This document shows, in pieces, positions 40,375-49,420 of a stretch of DNA of 64,000 bases. Source of the DNA: Maribacter halichondriae (GTDB taxonomy: Bacteria; Bacteroidota; Bacteroidia; Flavobacteriales; Flavobacteriaceae). The stretch spans positions 985,001 through 1,049,000 of the forward strand of contig NZ_CP107030.1 in the NCBI RefSeq assembly GCF_027474825.1. The letters are read 5' to 3'. The notes below the pieces were generated by a model that worked only from the letters and a program-made list of their open reading frames with translations, had not been told where the DNA came from and made no database searches. The translations under genes and the position numbers were made by a program. Each line of letters opens with the position of its first letter. Positions within the stretch are counted from its first letter, which is position 1.

Positions 40375-40833
40375 ATGAAAGCTAAACTAGAGCTACTTAA
40401 ATTTCTTCGACCTTATGATGAATCGATTCAACAATTGGTTTTTGAATTACGAAAGTATATTCTAAAACTCGTTCCTGAGACCAACGAACTGATTTGGGAC
40501 AATTATAACGCCGTCGCCATGGCTTATTCCAAGTCCGACCAATTGAAGGACGCATTTTGCCATATTGCAGTCTATGCGAAGCACATAAATCTTGGATTTA
40601 ATCGCGGATCGGAACTATCGAAACGCGATTTAAAGCTGGAAGGCAGTGGAAAACTTATAAGACATCTCAAAGTAAGATCGACGGAAGATTTTCAAAAAGA
40701 TAGTATTGAGCAAATAATCTACGAGGCGGTCGGAATTTCAGAAAGACGAAACAAGAATCTCGCCAACACCGAGACAAATCGAAAAAGTATCGTCATGTCG
40801 GTTTCAGAAAAGAAAATCCGTCCGAAGAACTAG
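40375..40833 (+). CDS. DUF1801 (YdhG-like) domain protein
   Basis: A 152-residue cytoplasmic protein. LKFLRPYDESIQQLVFELRKYILKLVPETNELIWDNYNAVAMAY and LNLGFNRGSEL-like text plus KLIRHLKVRS are the DUF1801 pattern. These small proteins are of unknown biochemical function. It starts 17 bases after the cytochrome gene. A similar, shorter family member is at 44436. Confidence 0.8.
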   Translation: MKAKLELLKFLRPYDESIQQLVFELRKYILKLVPETNELIWDNYNAVAMAYSKSDQLKDAFCHIAVYAKHINLGFNRGSELSKRDLKLEGSGKLIRHLKVRSTEDFQKDSIEQIIYEAVGISERRNKNLANTETNRKSIVMSVSEKKIRPKN

Positions 40834-40915
40834 GATATTCAACAACATAAAGGTCGGAATTTTAATTATTATTCCAATATTAAAAAACATAGCTTAGAGC
40901 CCATAATCAAGCTAT

Positions 40916-42346
40916 ATGAACCAAAGCAGCAAATGGGGTCTTTTTTTAGGACCCATCCTATTCTTTATCATCCTAAACCTGCCCTTTGAAATGGTCTCCG
41001 AGAAAGGTGATGCCGTTATCGCCGTTGCGGTTTGGATGATCGTTTGGTGGATTACCGAAGCGGTATCGATTTCGGTTACCGCTTTATTGCCGCTCTTGTT
41101 GTTTCCCATCCTAAAAATCATGGAAATCGGTGATGTTGGCGCTAATTATGGGAGTCCGATTATTTTTCTCTTTTTCGGAGGTTTTGTGCTCGCGCTTGCC
41201 TTAGAAAAAGTGAATCTGCATCGACGGATCGCCTTGACCATTATTAAAATTACCGGTACGAGTCCGAATAAAGTGGTGCTGGGCTTTATGATTGCGACTG
41301 CCGCTTTAAGCATGTGGATCAGCAATACAGCAACGACCGTACTCATGTTGCCCATTGCGATGTCGGTCATCAATTTATTGGTCAATGATGAAGATGGATT
41401 CACAAAAGACGATAAGAATTTTGCTTTGAGCGTTATGTTGGGTATTGCCTTTTCCGCAAATGCCGGGGGAATTGCAACCGTAATCGGCACCCCTCCCAAT
41501 TCGGTGATGATCGGACTTTTGGAAAACGAATATAACATCGAAATTTCCTTTTTAAAATGGATGGTAATTGGAGTTCCCTTTTCGGCCACGATGATTTGGA
41601 TCAGTTATTTGGTCTTGGTCAAGTGGATGTTTCCCAACAAACAATTGAAGTTTACAGCATCAAAAGATGTTATTAATGTAGAACTGCAGAAGTTGGGGCC
41701 AATGAGCGGAAAGGAAAAAATGGTACTTGCGATCTTCGGAGTTACCGTTTTTCTATGGATTTTCCGAACCGCCATCAACGGGATATTTCCCGATTTAAAA
41801 CTAAACGATACCATTATTAGTATTGGTGCAGCCATTGCGATGTTTTCCATTCCGTATAATCTTAAAAAAGGAGATTTTATTATTCACTGGAAGGACACCC
41901 AAAGACTGGCCTGGGGCATCTTGATTCTGTTCGGTGGCGGCTTGGCCCTGGCAAAGGGGATGTCGGTCAGTGGCATAGTCGATATGGTTTCTTTGGCTAT
42001 TGCCAATAGTGAAATCAGTGTCCTATTGACCGCGATTCTCTTGATAACCTTGATGCTTTTTATGACCGAATTGATGAGTAACGTGGCTCTAATAGCAGTT
42101 TTAGCTCCCGTGGTGGCGGGTATCGCTATCGGCTTGGAGATTCCGATTCTTTATCTTCTCATTCCCGTGACCATGGCAAGTAGTTGTGCCTTTATGCTTC
42201 CAATGGCCACACCGCCCAATGCCATTGTCTTTGCCAGTGGTTATATCAAGGTGAGTGAAATGGCGCGTGTAGGGGTTATTTTAAATTTCATCGCCGTAGG
42301 CCTGCTCATTCTGATGTTTCAATTTGTGATTCCGATATTTTTTTAA
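40916..42346 (+). CDS. SLC13/DASS family sodium-coupled anion transporter
   Basis: A 476-residue membrane protein with about 12 spans. Two signature repeats are visible: SNTATTVLMLPIAMSVI with NAGGIATVIGTPPNSVMIGLL, and in the second half ELMSNVALIAVLAPVVAG with MLPMATPPNAIVFASGYI. These carry the sodium-binding SNT and TPPN-type sequences. The family takes up dicarboxylates, citrate, phosphate or sulfate; the substrate cannot be assigned here. Confidence 0.92.
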   Translation: MNQSSKWGLFLGPILFFIILNLPFEMVSEKGDAVIAVAVWMIVWWITEAVSISVTALLPLLLFPILKIMEIGDVGANYGSPIIFLFFGGFVLALALEKVNLHRRIALTIIKITGTSPNKVVLGFMIATAALSMWISNTATTVLMLPIAMSVINLLVNDEDGFTKDDKNFALSVMLGIAFSANAGGIATVIGTPPNSVMIGLLENEYNIEISFLKWMVIGVPFSATMIWISYLVLVKWMFPNKQLKFTASKDVINVELQKLGPMSGKEKMVLAIFGVTVFLWIFRTAINGIFPDLKLNDTIISIGAAIAMFSIPYNLKKGDFIIHWKDTQRLAWGILILFGGGLALAKGMSVSGIVDMVSLAIANSEISVLLTAILLITLMLFMTELMSNVALIAVLAPVVAGIAIGLEIPILYLLIPVTMASSCAFMLPMATPPNAIVFASGYIKVSEMARVGVILNFIAVGLLILMFQFVIPIFF

Positions 42347-42350
42347 AAAC

Positions 42351-42378
42351 AAAACCCCCATTCAAAATGGAGGTTTTA
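42351..42378. terminator. bidirectional terminator-like hairpin
   Basis: AAAACCCCCATT, short loop, AATGGAGGTTTT with A and T runs at the sides. It lies between the transporter and the small convergent gene and can serve both. Confidence 0.7.
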
Positions 42379-42405
42379 TCTAGACTAACTCAAATACGAA
42401 ATAGA

Positions 42406-42720
42406 TTACTTCGCTACTTTAATATACGGATCAAAACCCTCTGGTAGATGTTTTTCCGGATCAAATCCTAGTTCAAAAAAATCATTTTCATCGATATAGT
42501 TAAATCCTTCGACATCTTGCGGGTAGGCATACGGATTAAAATCTTCCGGAAGATATTTGGCTGCGTCAAAACCTAGGTCGATTTCGATTTCTTCTTCCAT
42601 CATTTGAATAGAGTTGATATCAAATTCTTCTTCCTTCGGTGTATTGCTATTGGCAAAGGCCCCAAAGACATAAAGAAGTCCGATAGCCGTGCACGATATA
42701 ATTTCCATTTTTTTAATCAT
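42406..42720 (-). CDS. small secreted protein with two FDP.K.LPE.FDPY repeats
   Basis: A 104-residue protein with a signal peptide (EIISCTAIGLLYVFGAFANS). The body is very acidic and repeats a short unit twice: LGFDAAKYLPEDFNPY and LGFDPEKHLPEGFDPY, with a related VEGFNYIDENDF between. Such small repeats of FDP/LPEGFDPY are seen in small envelope proteins of flavobacteria, but I do not know the function. It has no operon partner. Confidence 0.65.
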   Translation of the reverse strand: MIKKMEIISCTAIGLLYVFGAFANSNTPKEEEFDINSIQMMEEEIEIDLGFDAAKYLPEDFNPYAYPQDVEGFNYIDENDFFELGFDPEKHLPEGFDPYIKVAK

Positions 42721-43048
42721 AGTAATTAGGTTATGTATGAGCTACTATAACGCAAAATAGTGCCGTTATTGTGGCATTCATTTGTGGGGGAATTCCTGTA
42801 AAAGATTAGAATGAATATTTCGCAAAATATATTTGCTAAAATTGCCAACTTTACAATCAGCGCCTATTTTTCTTAATGTAGTAAGAAGAAAAACGATGAA
42901 TTTTTACATCGTGCAATTCAACGAATTTTTTCAAAAATGGACATTTTCCATATTCTAGGTGAACCGTTTATCGATGCTTTTACGCTTCGTAGATAAAAAA
43001 TCAAAAAAAATTAAGCCCTGACCTAATCTTTAACCATAGCATAGAATA

Positions 43049-43185
43049 GGGCCCGACAAATGGAAAGGGTAGCCTATCGGCCCATAGACAGGTTCATCAT
43101 ATAAGATGTTCTTCGGTGTGTCACGGCCCGGTGACAGCAGAATAGCCAAAAAATAAAGCCATCCCGCAGCGCGGAACAGCTTTAT
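43049..43185. other. GC-rich structured intergenic stretch, possible noncoding RNA
   Basis: In the 774-base gene-free stretch 42730-43503, AT-rich flanks enclose three successive hairpins: GGGCCCGA (43049) with TCGGCCC (43077); GTCAC-GGCCCG-GTGAC (43120-43135); and ATAAAGC (43153) with GCTTTAT (43179) around CCGC-AG-CGCGG. I recognise no known RNA family (not tmRNA, SRP or RNase P by key motifs). A further 9-base inverted repeat is at 43330-43366. Confidence 0.35.
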
Positions 43186-43329
43186 CTCGACTAATTCGCT
43201 AATTGAAAAATGAATTTCTATATAAAAGACTGTTGAAAAACAAAAATGTTACACAAAAAGTAAAAAATTTTGAAAATTACCACTGAGCTAACCAAAAAAT
43301 GCTGAATCAGCCAAAGTATTTGACAACCT

Positions 43330-43366
43330 CATTTTACCTTGATTTTCCTCGCATCTCGGTAAAATG
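43330..43366. repeat. inverted repeat CATTTTACC / GGTAAAATG
   Basis: Two perfect 9-base arms with a 19-base spacer, about 140 bases upstream of the small gene at 43504. It may be a hairpin or a binding site for a dimeric regulator. Confidence 0.4.
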
Positions 43367-43503
43367 CAGCAAAATCGGATGAAAAAAAACGCTATTCAAC
43401 AACTTTAGCACTTTTGACATCACAAAGTACTCGTTTCGCAACAATCGACTTTTTTGAGTTAGGGTAATCTCTAATTTAGTCCAAGAATTAAAAACCAAAC
43501 GTC

Positions 43504-43671
43504 ATGTCATATAAAGCAAAAAGTGTTCTGTATTTCGCAAGTTTTATCCTTGCAGCGATAACCTACTATAATGTAAACGTATCGCAAAAGCATGTAGCCG
43601 ATTCGAACGAACTTGCCAAAGCCGACGTAGAACAAACGCACATAGAACAACTACAAAACGATATTCATTAA
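43504..43671 (+). CDS. small exported or membrane protein of 55 residues
   Basis: Starts MSYKAKSVLYFASFILAAITYYNV, one hydrophobic segment near the N-terminus, and ends with a polar helix (HVADSNELAKADVEQTHIEQLQNDIH). A good terminator follows directly, which supports expression as a separate unit. Too short for family assignment. Confidence 0.6.
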   Translation: MSYKAKSVLYFASFILAAITYYNVNVSQKHVADSNELAKADVEQTHIEQLQNDIH

Positions 43672-43693
43672 GAACTACCTACTATACCTATCT

Positions 43694-43726
43694 AAAGGCC
43701 ATGATTCCCCATCATGGCCTTTTTTC
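43694..43726 (+). terminator. rho-independent terminator
   Basis: AAAGGCCATGAT, loop TCCCC, ATCATGGCC and a T run of six, right after the small gene at 43504. Confidence 0.9.
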
Positions 43727-43829
43727 GTGCCAGTTGGTCGTACCGTTAAAAAAAACCCAAATCCAGTCGATGGATTAAACCATTATCATCGCATCGAGTC
43801 ATAGGTATAAATCATTAAATAGCAAAAAC

Positions 43830-44288
43830 ATGAAAAAAGCAATTTTAGCCATAGCACTCTTGATAGGCGTATTCGGAATGGCACAAAAAGAAGGAAAATC
43901 GAATAGGGGTGGTATGAAAGACTTGAACTCTGAACAAATGGCAACTTTACAAACCAAGAAAATGACCTTGGCATTGGACCTATCGGAAGCCCAACAATCA
44001 CAGATCCAAGCCTTGAATCTTGAAAACGCCAAGGCTCGCAAAGCCAAAATGGAAGAACGAAAGGCAAAAAAAGAGGCGGGAGAAGCCCAAAAGCCTACTT
44101 CCGAAGAGCGCTACGCGATGCAGAATGCTCGACTGGACCAAATGATCGCCCAAAAAGCGGAAATAAAAAAAATACTGTCGGACGAGCAATATGACAAATG
44201 GGAGAAAATGGGGCACCGCAATGGCAAACACCGAAAAGGAAAAGGCAAAAATCATAAAAGAGGTGATAAAAAAGCCGATAGAAAATAG
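43830..44288 (+). CDS. secreted Spy/CpxP-like (DUF4890-type) basic protein
   Basis: A 152-residue protein: signal MKKAILAIALLIGVFGMAQ, then MATLQTKKMTLALDLSEAQQSQIQALNLENAKARKAKMEERKAKK and LSDEQYDKWEKM, which is the LTxxQ-like pattern of Spy/CpxP periplasmic chaperones as seen in DUF4890. It has a strongly basic C-terminus (NGKHRKGKGKNHKRGDKK). Probably a periplasmic holdase or metal/envelope stress protein. Confidence 0.75.
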   Translation: MKKAILAIALLIGVFGMAQKEGKSNRGGMKDLNSEQMATLQTKKMTLALDLSEAQQSQIQALNLENAKARKAKMEERKAKKEAGEAQKPTSEERYAMQNARLDQMIAQKAEIKKILSDEQYDKWEKMGHRNGKHRKGKGKNHKRGDKKADRK

Positions 44289-44317
44289 TTGGTTTGATTG
44301 ATTGATTGATGAAAGAA

Positions 44318-44350
44318 AGCCGTTCATGTAGTGTGAGCGGTTTTTTTTAT
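44318..44350 (+). terminator. rho-independent terminator
   Basis: CCGTTCA, loop TGTAGTG, TGAGCGG and a T run of eight after the Spy-like gene. Confidence 0.8.
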
Positions 44351-44435
44351 GCTTTAAGCTTGATTTGTTTAATTCTATGTTAGAACTTCATCGTTCATTT
44401 CCATAAATCAGTTTGAACCTATTTGAAAAAAACAA

Positions 44436-44855
44436 ATGGAACTTAAGAGCAACCCAAAAGTCAAGGATATCTTTGATACATATCCAAAAACCGTAAAGTC
44501 GAAGATGCTTTTCCTAAGGGAGTTGGTTTTAGAGGCGGCTTCCGAAATCGAAGGACTTCAAACACTTGAGGAGACCCTAAAATGGGGCGAACCCAGTTAT
44601 CTCACTAAACATGGCAGCACACTACGAACGGATTGGAAGGAAAAAAGTCCTGAACAATATGCCATGTATTTCAAATGCACCTCGAAACTCGTACCTACAT
44701 TCAAAACCATTTATAAGGATATTTTCGAATTTGAAGGAAATCGGGCAATCGTCTTTAAACTAGGGAGCAAGGTTCCTAAAAGGGAGCTAAAACACTGTAT
44801 TACATTAGCCTTGACCTATCATAAGATAAAGCAGCTTCCTTTCTTGGGGGCTTAG
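44436..44855 (+). CDS. DUF1801 domain protein
   Basis: A 139-residue cytoplasmic protein with the pattern FDTYPKTVKSKMLFLRELVLEAA, EETLKWGEPSYLT, YAMYFKCTSKLVPTFKTIY, NRAIVFKLGSKVPKRELKHCI. This matches the DUF1801 fold (iron-chaperone-like YdhG group by fold). Function unknown. It is convergent with hemL. Confidence 0.8.
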   Translation: MELKSNPKVKDIFDTYPKTVKSKMLFLRELVLEAASEIEGLQTLEETLKWGEPSYLTKHGSTLRTDWKEKSPEQYAMYFKCTSKLVPTFKTIYKDIFEFEGNRAIVFKLGSKVPKRELKHCITLALTYHKIKQLPFLGA

Positions 44856-44906
44856 GTGGCAAGCCATTCTCAGTATATTTACTTCTGCCACTTAGAAATT
44901 CGGGGC

Positions 44907-46187
44907 TTATAATTGTAGTCTATCAAGAGCTTCGATCGTTTCATCCAAATCCGCATAGCTCAAGGCGTCGTTCAAAAAATAACTTTCAAAGGCGCTAGGC
45001 GGTAAATAAATGCCCTTTTCGAGCATCCCATGAAAATAGGTTTTGAAAGTATCATTGTTTCCCTTGGCAGAAGATTTAAAATCAACTACGGGTTCGTCGG
45101 TAAAATGTACCGATATCATTGAGCCAAAGCGGTTAATTTGATAGGGAACCCCCTTGCGCTTCAATACACTTTCAAGACCCTTGTGTAGATGCTCTGTTTT
45201 GTCGGCCAAACTTTCAAAAATCTCAGGGCGATCGTTGAGTTCGGTCAGCATGGCAAGTCCTGCGGCCATGGCCAAAGGGTTTCCACTTAATGTTCCCGCT
45301 TGGTATACCGAGCCTTCAGGTGCCAAATGGGACATGATTTCTGAACGGGCAGCAAAAGCACCTACGGGAAGTCCACCACCAATGACCTTTCCGAAACAAA
45401 GAATGTCGGCATCGATGCCCAAAGCTTCCTGGGCACCACCTTTTCCCAATCGAAAACCGGTCATCACCTCATCAAAGATGAGCAGGATTCCATGGTGGTC
45501 GCAGAGTGCCCGAAGACCCTCCATAAAACCTTTTTGGGGTACGATACAGCCCATATTGCCAGCCACAGGTTCAATAATTATCGCGGCAATCTCGTCCTTA
45601 TTGGCTTCCACCAAAGCTTGAACATGATCAAGATTGTTGTAATCGGCCAACAAAGTATCCTTGGCCGTGCCTTGTGTCACTCCCGGACTATTCGGGCTTC
45701 CAAAAGTGACCGCCCCACTACCCGCCTGAATCAAAAAAGAATCCGAATGACCGTGATAGCAGCCGGCGAATTTGATAATTTTATCTCTTCCCGAAAAACC
45801 CCTTGCCAATCGTACAGCACTCATACAGGCCTCGGTACCGCTGTTCACAAAACGAATCTTATCGATATTTGGCACCATCGACACCGCTAATTTGGCTAGT
45901 TCGGTCTCGATTTCGGTGGGCATTCCAAAAGAAGTACCCTTTAGTGCCTTATCAATGACCGCACTGATAACAGGTTCGTATGCATGACCTAGAATCAATG
46001 GACCCCATGAGGCGATATAATCGATCAACCTATTGCCATCTTCATCGTATAGATAAGCACCTTTGGCTTCTTTGACGAATATGGGGTCGCCTCCTACCGC
46101 CTTAAAAGCCCTGACAGGGGAATTGACGCCTCCGGGGATATATTTTTTCGCCTCGGCGAACAAGGCACTACTACGTTGATACATCAT
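44907..46187 (-). CDS. hemL: glutamate-1-semialdehyde 2,1-aminomutase
   Basis: Converts glutamate-1-semialdehyde to 5-aminolevulinate, the C5 route into heme, with PLP. Visible: [52 protein letters not shown], and the PLP lysine in [16 protein letters not shown] use the ATG at 46187 ([10 protein letters not shown]); the frame stays open upstream to 46244 but that part overlaps the preceding gene. Length 426, as usual. Four bases after the stop of the glucosaminidase gene, so in one operon. Confidence 0.95.
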   Translation of the reverse strand: MMYQRSSALFAEAKKYIPGGVNSPVRAFKAVGGDPIFVKEAKGAYLYDEDGNRLIDYIASWGPLILGHAYEPVISAVIDKALKGTSFGMPTEIETELAKLAVSMVPNIDKIRFVNSGTEACMSAVRLARGFSGRDKIIKFAGCYHGHSDSFLIQAGSGAVTFGSPNSPGVTQGTAKDTLLADYNNLDHVQALVEANKDEIAAIIIEPVAGNMGCIVPQKGFMEGLRALCDHHGILLIFDEVMTGFRLGKGGAQEALGIDADILCFGKVIGGGLPVGAFAARSEIMSHLAPEGSVYQAGTLSGNPLAMAAGLAMLTELNDRPEIFESLADKTEHLHKGLESVLKRKGVPYQINRFGSMISVHFTDEPVVDFKSSAKGNNDTFKTYFHGMLEKGIYLPPSAFESYFLNDALSYADLDETIEALDRLQL

Positions 46188-46191
46188 GGAA

Positions 46192-47055
46192 TTAGTTAAA
46201 TTTTTTGGTCTTGACCACCAATTTTTGACCGACCGATATATCACTGTCGTACAGATAGTTCCAACGTTTCAGGTCATCCAGTGACACAGAATAGGCACGT
46301 GAAATCGAATAGAGTGTATCCCCATACTTTACTACATGGGTTTGGTTTTGGGGAGTTCGGTTCGTGTTTTCAGCAATTTCAGTCGTCGCGGCCACTTGGC
46401 CGTAACCCTGTTTTTTGATTTTATTATCGAATCTATAGAGCTCATGTCGCTCGATAAGAGCAATCAATTTTTGAGGATATCGCTTGTCGGTAGCATAACC
46501 CGCCTTACGAAGTCCTTTCGCCCAACCTTTGTAGTCATCATTGTGCAAATCGAAAAGAAAGGCATACCTGCCCCTATTTGTCAAAAAGATGCTGTGATCG
46601 CGAAACGAATACATCGGGTGATTGTATTTTCTAAAACACTCACCCTTTTCGTCATCGTCATGATAATCGAAATCTCCTTCCCACCCGGTATGGCATTTTA
46701 TTCCGAAATGGTTGTTGGTCTTCCTTGCCAGTTCACCTTTTCCGAAACCACTCTCGAGTAAGCCTTGTGCAAGTGTTATACTGGCCGGAATACCGTAAGC
46801 CTTCATTTCCATTTGGGCGATTTCTGAAAATGTATCGATATATTCATCGATGGAAGACACTTCAAAATTGATAAACTCTCCGGTATCTTCCGGAAGGGTA
46901 TAAAGGCCATCATCATCATAAGTAGCACTCGATGATTTCTTTACCACCGGCTTAGGCGTATATTTATCATGTTTGGCCAACGAAACACTTTGCCTTACTT
47001 TACAGCCTATTAGAAACGAGCCCAGCAAAATGGCCATGAGCATTTTTTTCATCAT
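46192..47055 (-). CDS. lipoprotein glucosaminidase with LysM domain
   Basis: Signal and lipobox [16 protein letters not shown]. The glucosaminidase domain ([32 protein letters not shown], then [43 protein letters not shown]) cleaves the peptidoglycan sugar backbone; the Glu of LLESGFG is the likely catalytic residue. A C-terminal LysM ([27 protein letters not shown]) binds peptidoglycan. 287 residues. Start overlaps the stop of the PLP-enzyme gene (ATGA). Confidence 0.93.
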   Translation of the reverse strand: MMKKMLMAILLGSFLIGCKVRQSVSLAKHDKYTPKPVVKKSSSATYDDDGLYTLPEDTGEFINFEVSSIDEYIDTFSEIAQMEMKAYGIPASITLAQGLLESGFGKGELARKTNNHFGIKCHTGWEGDFDYHDDDEKGECFRKYNHPMYSFRDHSIFLTNRGRYAFLFDLHNDDYKGWAKGLRKAGYATDKRYPQKLIALIERHELYRFDNKIKKQGYGQVAATTEIAENTNRTPQNQTHVVKYGDTLYSISRAYSVSLDDLKRWNYLYDSDISVGQKLVVKTKKFN

Positions 47056-47957
47056 ACGTGAATCTCTGGTAGGTTTTTCATTTTCAATCTAAGGTTCATG
47101 CCTTCAATACCTTGCAGCCCTCCTGTATGGATGGCCAGAATTTTGGTTTTTGGCTGAAAATGATTGTTCTTTATCAGATCCATAATTCCAAAAATCATTT
47201 TGCCGGTATAGATAGCATCCAAGGGAATATGGGTCTTATCATGGAAGTCATTAATGAAATGGATAAGCGCCGAAGTAACCTTAGCATAACCTCCAAAATG
47301 ATAGTCCAATTGCAATCCCCAATTTTCCCTAACAGCAAATTTACGAATATCTTCCATTAAAAATTCTCCCTTGAGCGCGGGGAAGCCCAAAACCTCTTGG
47401 GAAGGCTTGGCCGAATTGATGATTCCAGCCAATGTTCCACCGGTGCCAACGGAGCAACAAATGATATCGAAATCGGCATCGCCATACTCCAGAATTTCTT
47501 CACAGCCCTTGACGGCAAGCGTATTCGTACCACCTTCGGGAAGGTGATAAAAATTTCCGAATTCCGCTTTCAACCTATTTAAAAAATCATGGTTTTCTTT
47601 GTTCCGGTAGTCATCCCGAGAAACAAACTTGAACTGCATACCATTTTTGGCGGCCCTTAACAACGTAGGGTTTGCTTTCCAGTTATCCGACAGTTCATCA
47701 CCACGGATAATCCCGATGGTTTTAAACCCGTGTAATTTTCCGGCATAGGCCGTGGCCACGATATGGTTGGAAAAAGCGCCTCCGAAGGTCAATAAAGAAT
47801 GTTCTTTCTTAGCCTTGGCTTCCTCAAGATTATATTTGAGCTTACGATACTTGTTTCCAGAAATTTGGGGATGTCTCAAATCTTCCCTCTTGATAGCTAG
47901 GGAGATTTGTTTTTTCGCGAGAATGGGGAGTGTTACGTTTTGATTTTCAATCGGCAC
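47052..47957 (-). CDS. PLP enzyme of ACC deaminase / D-cysteine desulfhydrase type
   Basis: A 301-residue fold-type II PLP enzyme. The PLP lysine is in ISGNKYRKLKYNL; the phosphate-binding part appears in SVGTGGTLAGI and GGTNTLAVKG near it. Activity may be deamination of 1-aminocyclopropane-1-carboxylate or of D-cysteine; sequence alone cannot decide. Compact operon with glucosaminidase and hemL, as in many flavobacteria. Confidence 0.85.
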   Translation of the reverse strand: MPIENQNVTLPILAKKQISLAIKREDLRHPQISGNKYRKLKYNLEEAKAKKEHSLLTFGGAFSNHIVATAYAGKLHGFKTIGIIRGDELSDNWKANPTLLRAAKNGMQFKFVSRDDYRNKENHDFLNRLKAEFGNFYHLPEGGTNTLAVKGCEEILEYGDADFDIICCSVGTGGTLAGIINSAKPSQEVLGFPALKGEFLMEDIRKFAVRENWGLQLDYHFGGYAKVTSALIHFINDFHDKTHIPLDAIYTGKMIFGIMDLIKNNHFQPKTKILAIHTGGLQGIEGMNLRLKMKNLPEIHV

Positions 47958-47975
47958 CCTGGCAAGAATTTAACG

Positions 47976-48299
47976 TCAAAGGTACTTTATAAAAGCGAAA
48001 GTGGTTCGCTCAGACGGGTAATTCAAATTTCGCTCATTATGATAGGCTTCCCTTTCGAAACTGATGTTCTGGTAAGCTTTATAACTGTTCAAATAAAATA
48101 ATGAACGTAATAACCATTCCGTAATATAGAACACGTAAAAAGGCAAAATCAACAACTCTTGTTGCTGCTTAAGATGAATTTTCTCATGATTGATAAGAAC
48201 AGTATCTTCTTTTAAGGCATCATTTTTAAGTATAATGAAAGGCCAGAGCGAAAGGCCGACATAATTTTTATAGAAGAAATGTTTAAATACTAGAATCAT
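47976..48299 (-). CDS. small membrane protein with HEKIH motif
   Basis: A 107-residue protein. INHEKIHLKQQQELLILPFYVFYITEWLLRSLFYL and the ending ISFEREAYHNE are typical of a conserved Bacteroidota family with an HExxH zinc-like motif and a membrane helix. It resembles a shortened metallopeptidase (M56/M48-like) core; activity is not shown. Eighteen bases before the PLP-enzyme gene (same strand), so likely first gene of that operon. Confidence 0.7.
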   Translation of the reverse strand: MILVFKHFFYKNYVGLSLWPFIILKNDALKEDTVLINHEKIHLKQQQELLILPFYVFYITEWLLRSLFYLNSYKAYQNISFEREAYHNERNLNYPSERTTFAFIKYL

Positions 48300-48504
48300 A
48301 AATCAGTCTTTAAACGGGGATATTCAAAGATAATTGTTAAAATCGCCCGTAGAATACTAACAATAATATGTTGCCAACAATTGTACCAAATCGTTAAAAT
48401 TGGAGTTCATCCCTTTAAAATGAATCCTTTTAAGATAATTGAAATCCTTTTATTAACAGGAATGGATTATTTTTATAAAGGATTTAGAAGAAGATCCATG
48501 TAGT

Positions 48505-48664
48505 ATGAAGGAGTATATTCCGCTTGAAGAAGGAGATTATTATGTGTCGGAAGAAGGTTTTAAGGTTTTTACAGAACAGTATCACTTAAAAAAGAGGATA
48601 TTGCTGTGAAAGCGGCTGTAGACATTGTCCCTACGGATATAACCCAAAGACGAATTCGCAATAA
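48505..48664 (+). pseudogene. DUF5522-like small protein, one frameshift
   Basis: MKEYIPLEEGDYYVSEEGFKVFTEQYHLK is open, then one A too many in the A run at 48588-48593 breaks the frame. Without it the text continues RGYCCESGCRHCPYGYNPKT, giving the Cys-rich ending of DUF5522 proteins (YHLxRGxCCxxxCRHCPY). Corrected length about 52 residues. The four Cys suggest a metal site. Function unknown. Confidence 0.6.
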
Positions 48665-48742
48665 CTATTTTACGTTTCGGCATGATTTTTGAGCATTTCA
48701 ACTAGCAGGAAACAAACCGATAATCCCAAAAAACTATACATT

Positions 48743-49321
48743 ATGAAAAAGATAAAAATTTTTGCACTACTCATGTTGGTTCTGCTTTTTTTAAGCTCAT
48801 GTGCTTCAGTTCGCGTACTTTCCGATTATGACAAAGAGGTAAATTTCAATGAATATAAATCGTACGCTTTCTACAAAACGGGAATCGACAAAGCCCAAGT
48901 TTCGGACTTGGATAAAAAACGAATCCTAAAAGCTATTGATACGGAATTAAGTGCCCGTGGCTTTGTAAAATCAGATAACCCCGATATTCTCATCAGTATC
49001 TTTACCAAAGAAAAAGAACAGGTCGATATTTACAACAACAACTGGGGCTGGGGCGGCGCTTGGGGCTGGGGCTGGGGCTGGAGTCCATGGATGTGGGGCG
49101 GATGGGGCCCAGGTTGGGGCGGCAACAACGTCAGTACCCGTACAGAAGGCTCGCTCTATATAGACCTTATCGACTCGAAAAGCCGAGAGCTTGTCTGGCA
49201 AGGTAAAGGGGTCGGTAACCTTAACAATATAAGCAAAATCGAAAAGAAGGAAGAGCGTATAAAAGAATTCGTTTCTGAAATCTTACAGGCATATCCGCCC
49301 AATGCGGTGGCGGGAAGATAA
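48743..49321 (+). CDS. DUF4136 lipoprotein with Trp-Gly repeats
   Basis: A 192-residue lipoprotein, signal and lipobox LLFLSSCASVRV. The DUF4136 core is YKSYAFYKTG ... AIDTELSARGFVKSDNPDILISIFTK and SLYIDLIDSKSRELVWQGKG. Between lies a low-complexity stretch NNWGWGGAWGWGWGW...GGWGPGWGG, coded partly by a perfect tandem hexamer (ggctgg). The ATG at 48743 begins the signal; an upstream in-frame start at 48689 adds only unrelated residues. A terminator follows. Confidence 0.85.
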   Translation: MKKIKIFALLMLVLLFLSSCASVRVLSDYDKEVNFNEYKSYAFYKTGIDKAQVSDLDKKRILKAIDTELSARGFVKSDNPDILISIFTKEKEQVDIYNNNWGWGGAWGWGWGWSPWMWGGWGPGWGGNNVSTRTEGSLYIDLIDSKSRELVWQGKGVGNLNNISKIEKKEERIKEFVSEILQAYPPNAVAGR

Positions 49322-49346
49322 TATTAGCTTCCCCCATACTATTTCG

Positions 49347-49389
49347 ACCGTCCGCTTAACAACATAAGTTTTAAGCGGACGGTTTTTTT
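49347..49389 (+). terminator. rho-independent terminator
   Basis: ACCGTCCGCTTAA, a loop, TTAAGCGGACGGT and a T run of seven. It ends the DUF4136 transcript. Confidence 0.9.
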
Positions 49390-49420
49390 GTACCTTTATC
49401 CTTGTAAAAAGAGTACCCCA

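Noticed and set aside
44856-44906. GTGGCA/TGCCAC hairpin between DUF1801 gene and hemL
   Set aside because: Short stem with a long loop and no T run; not convincing as a terminator.
44998-45990. Frames of 70-155 codons opposite hemL
   Set aside because: They are shadows of hemL; sequence composition and conservation follow hemL only.
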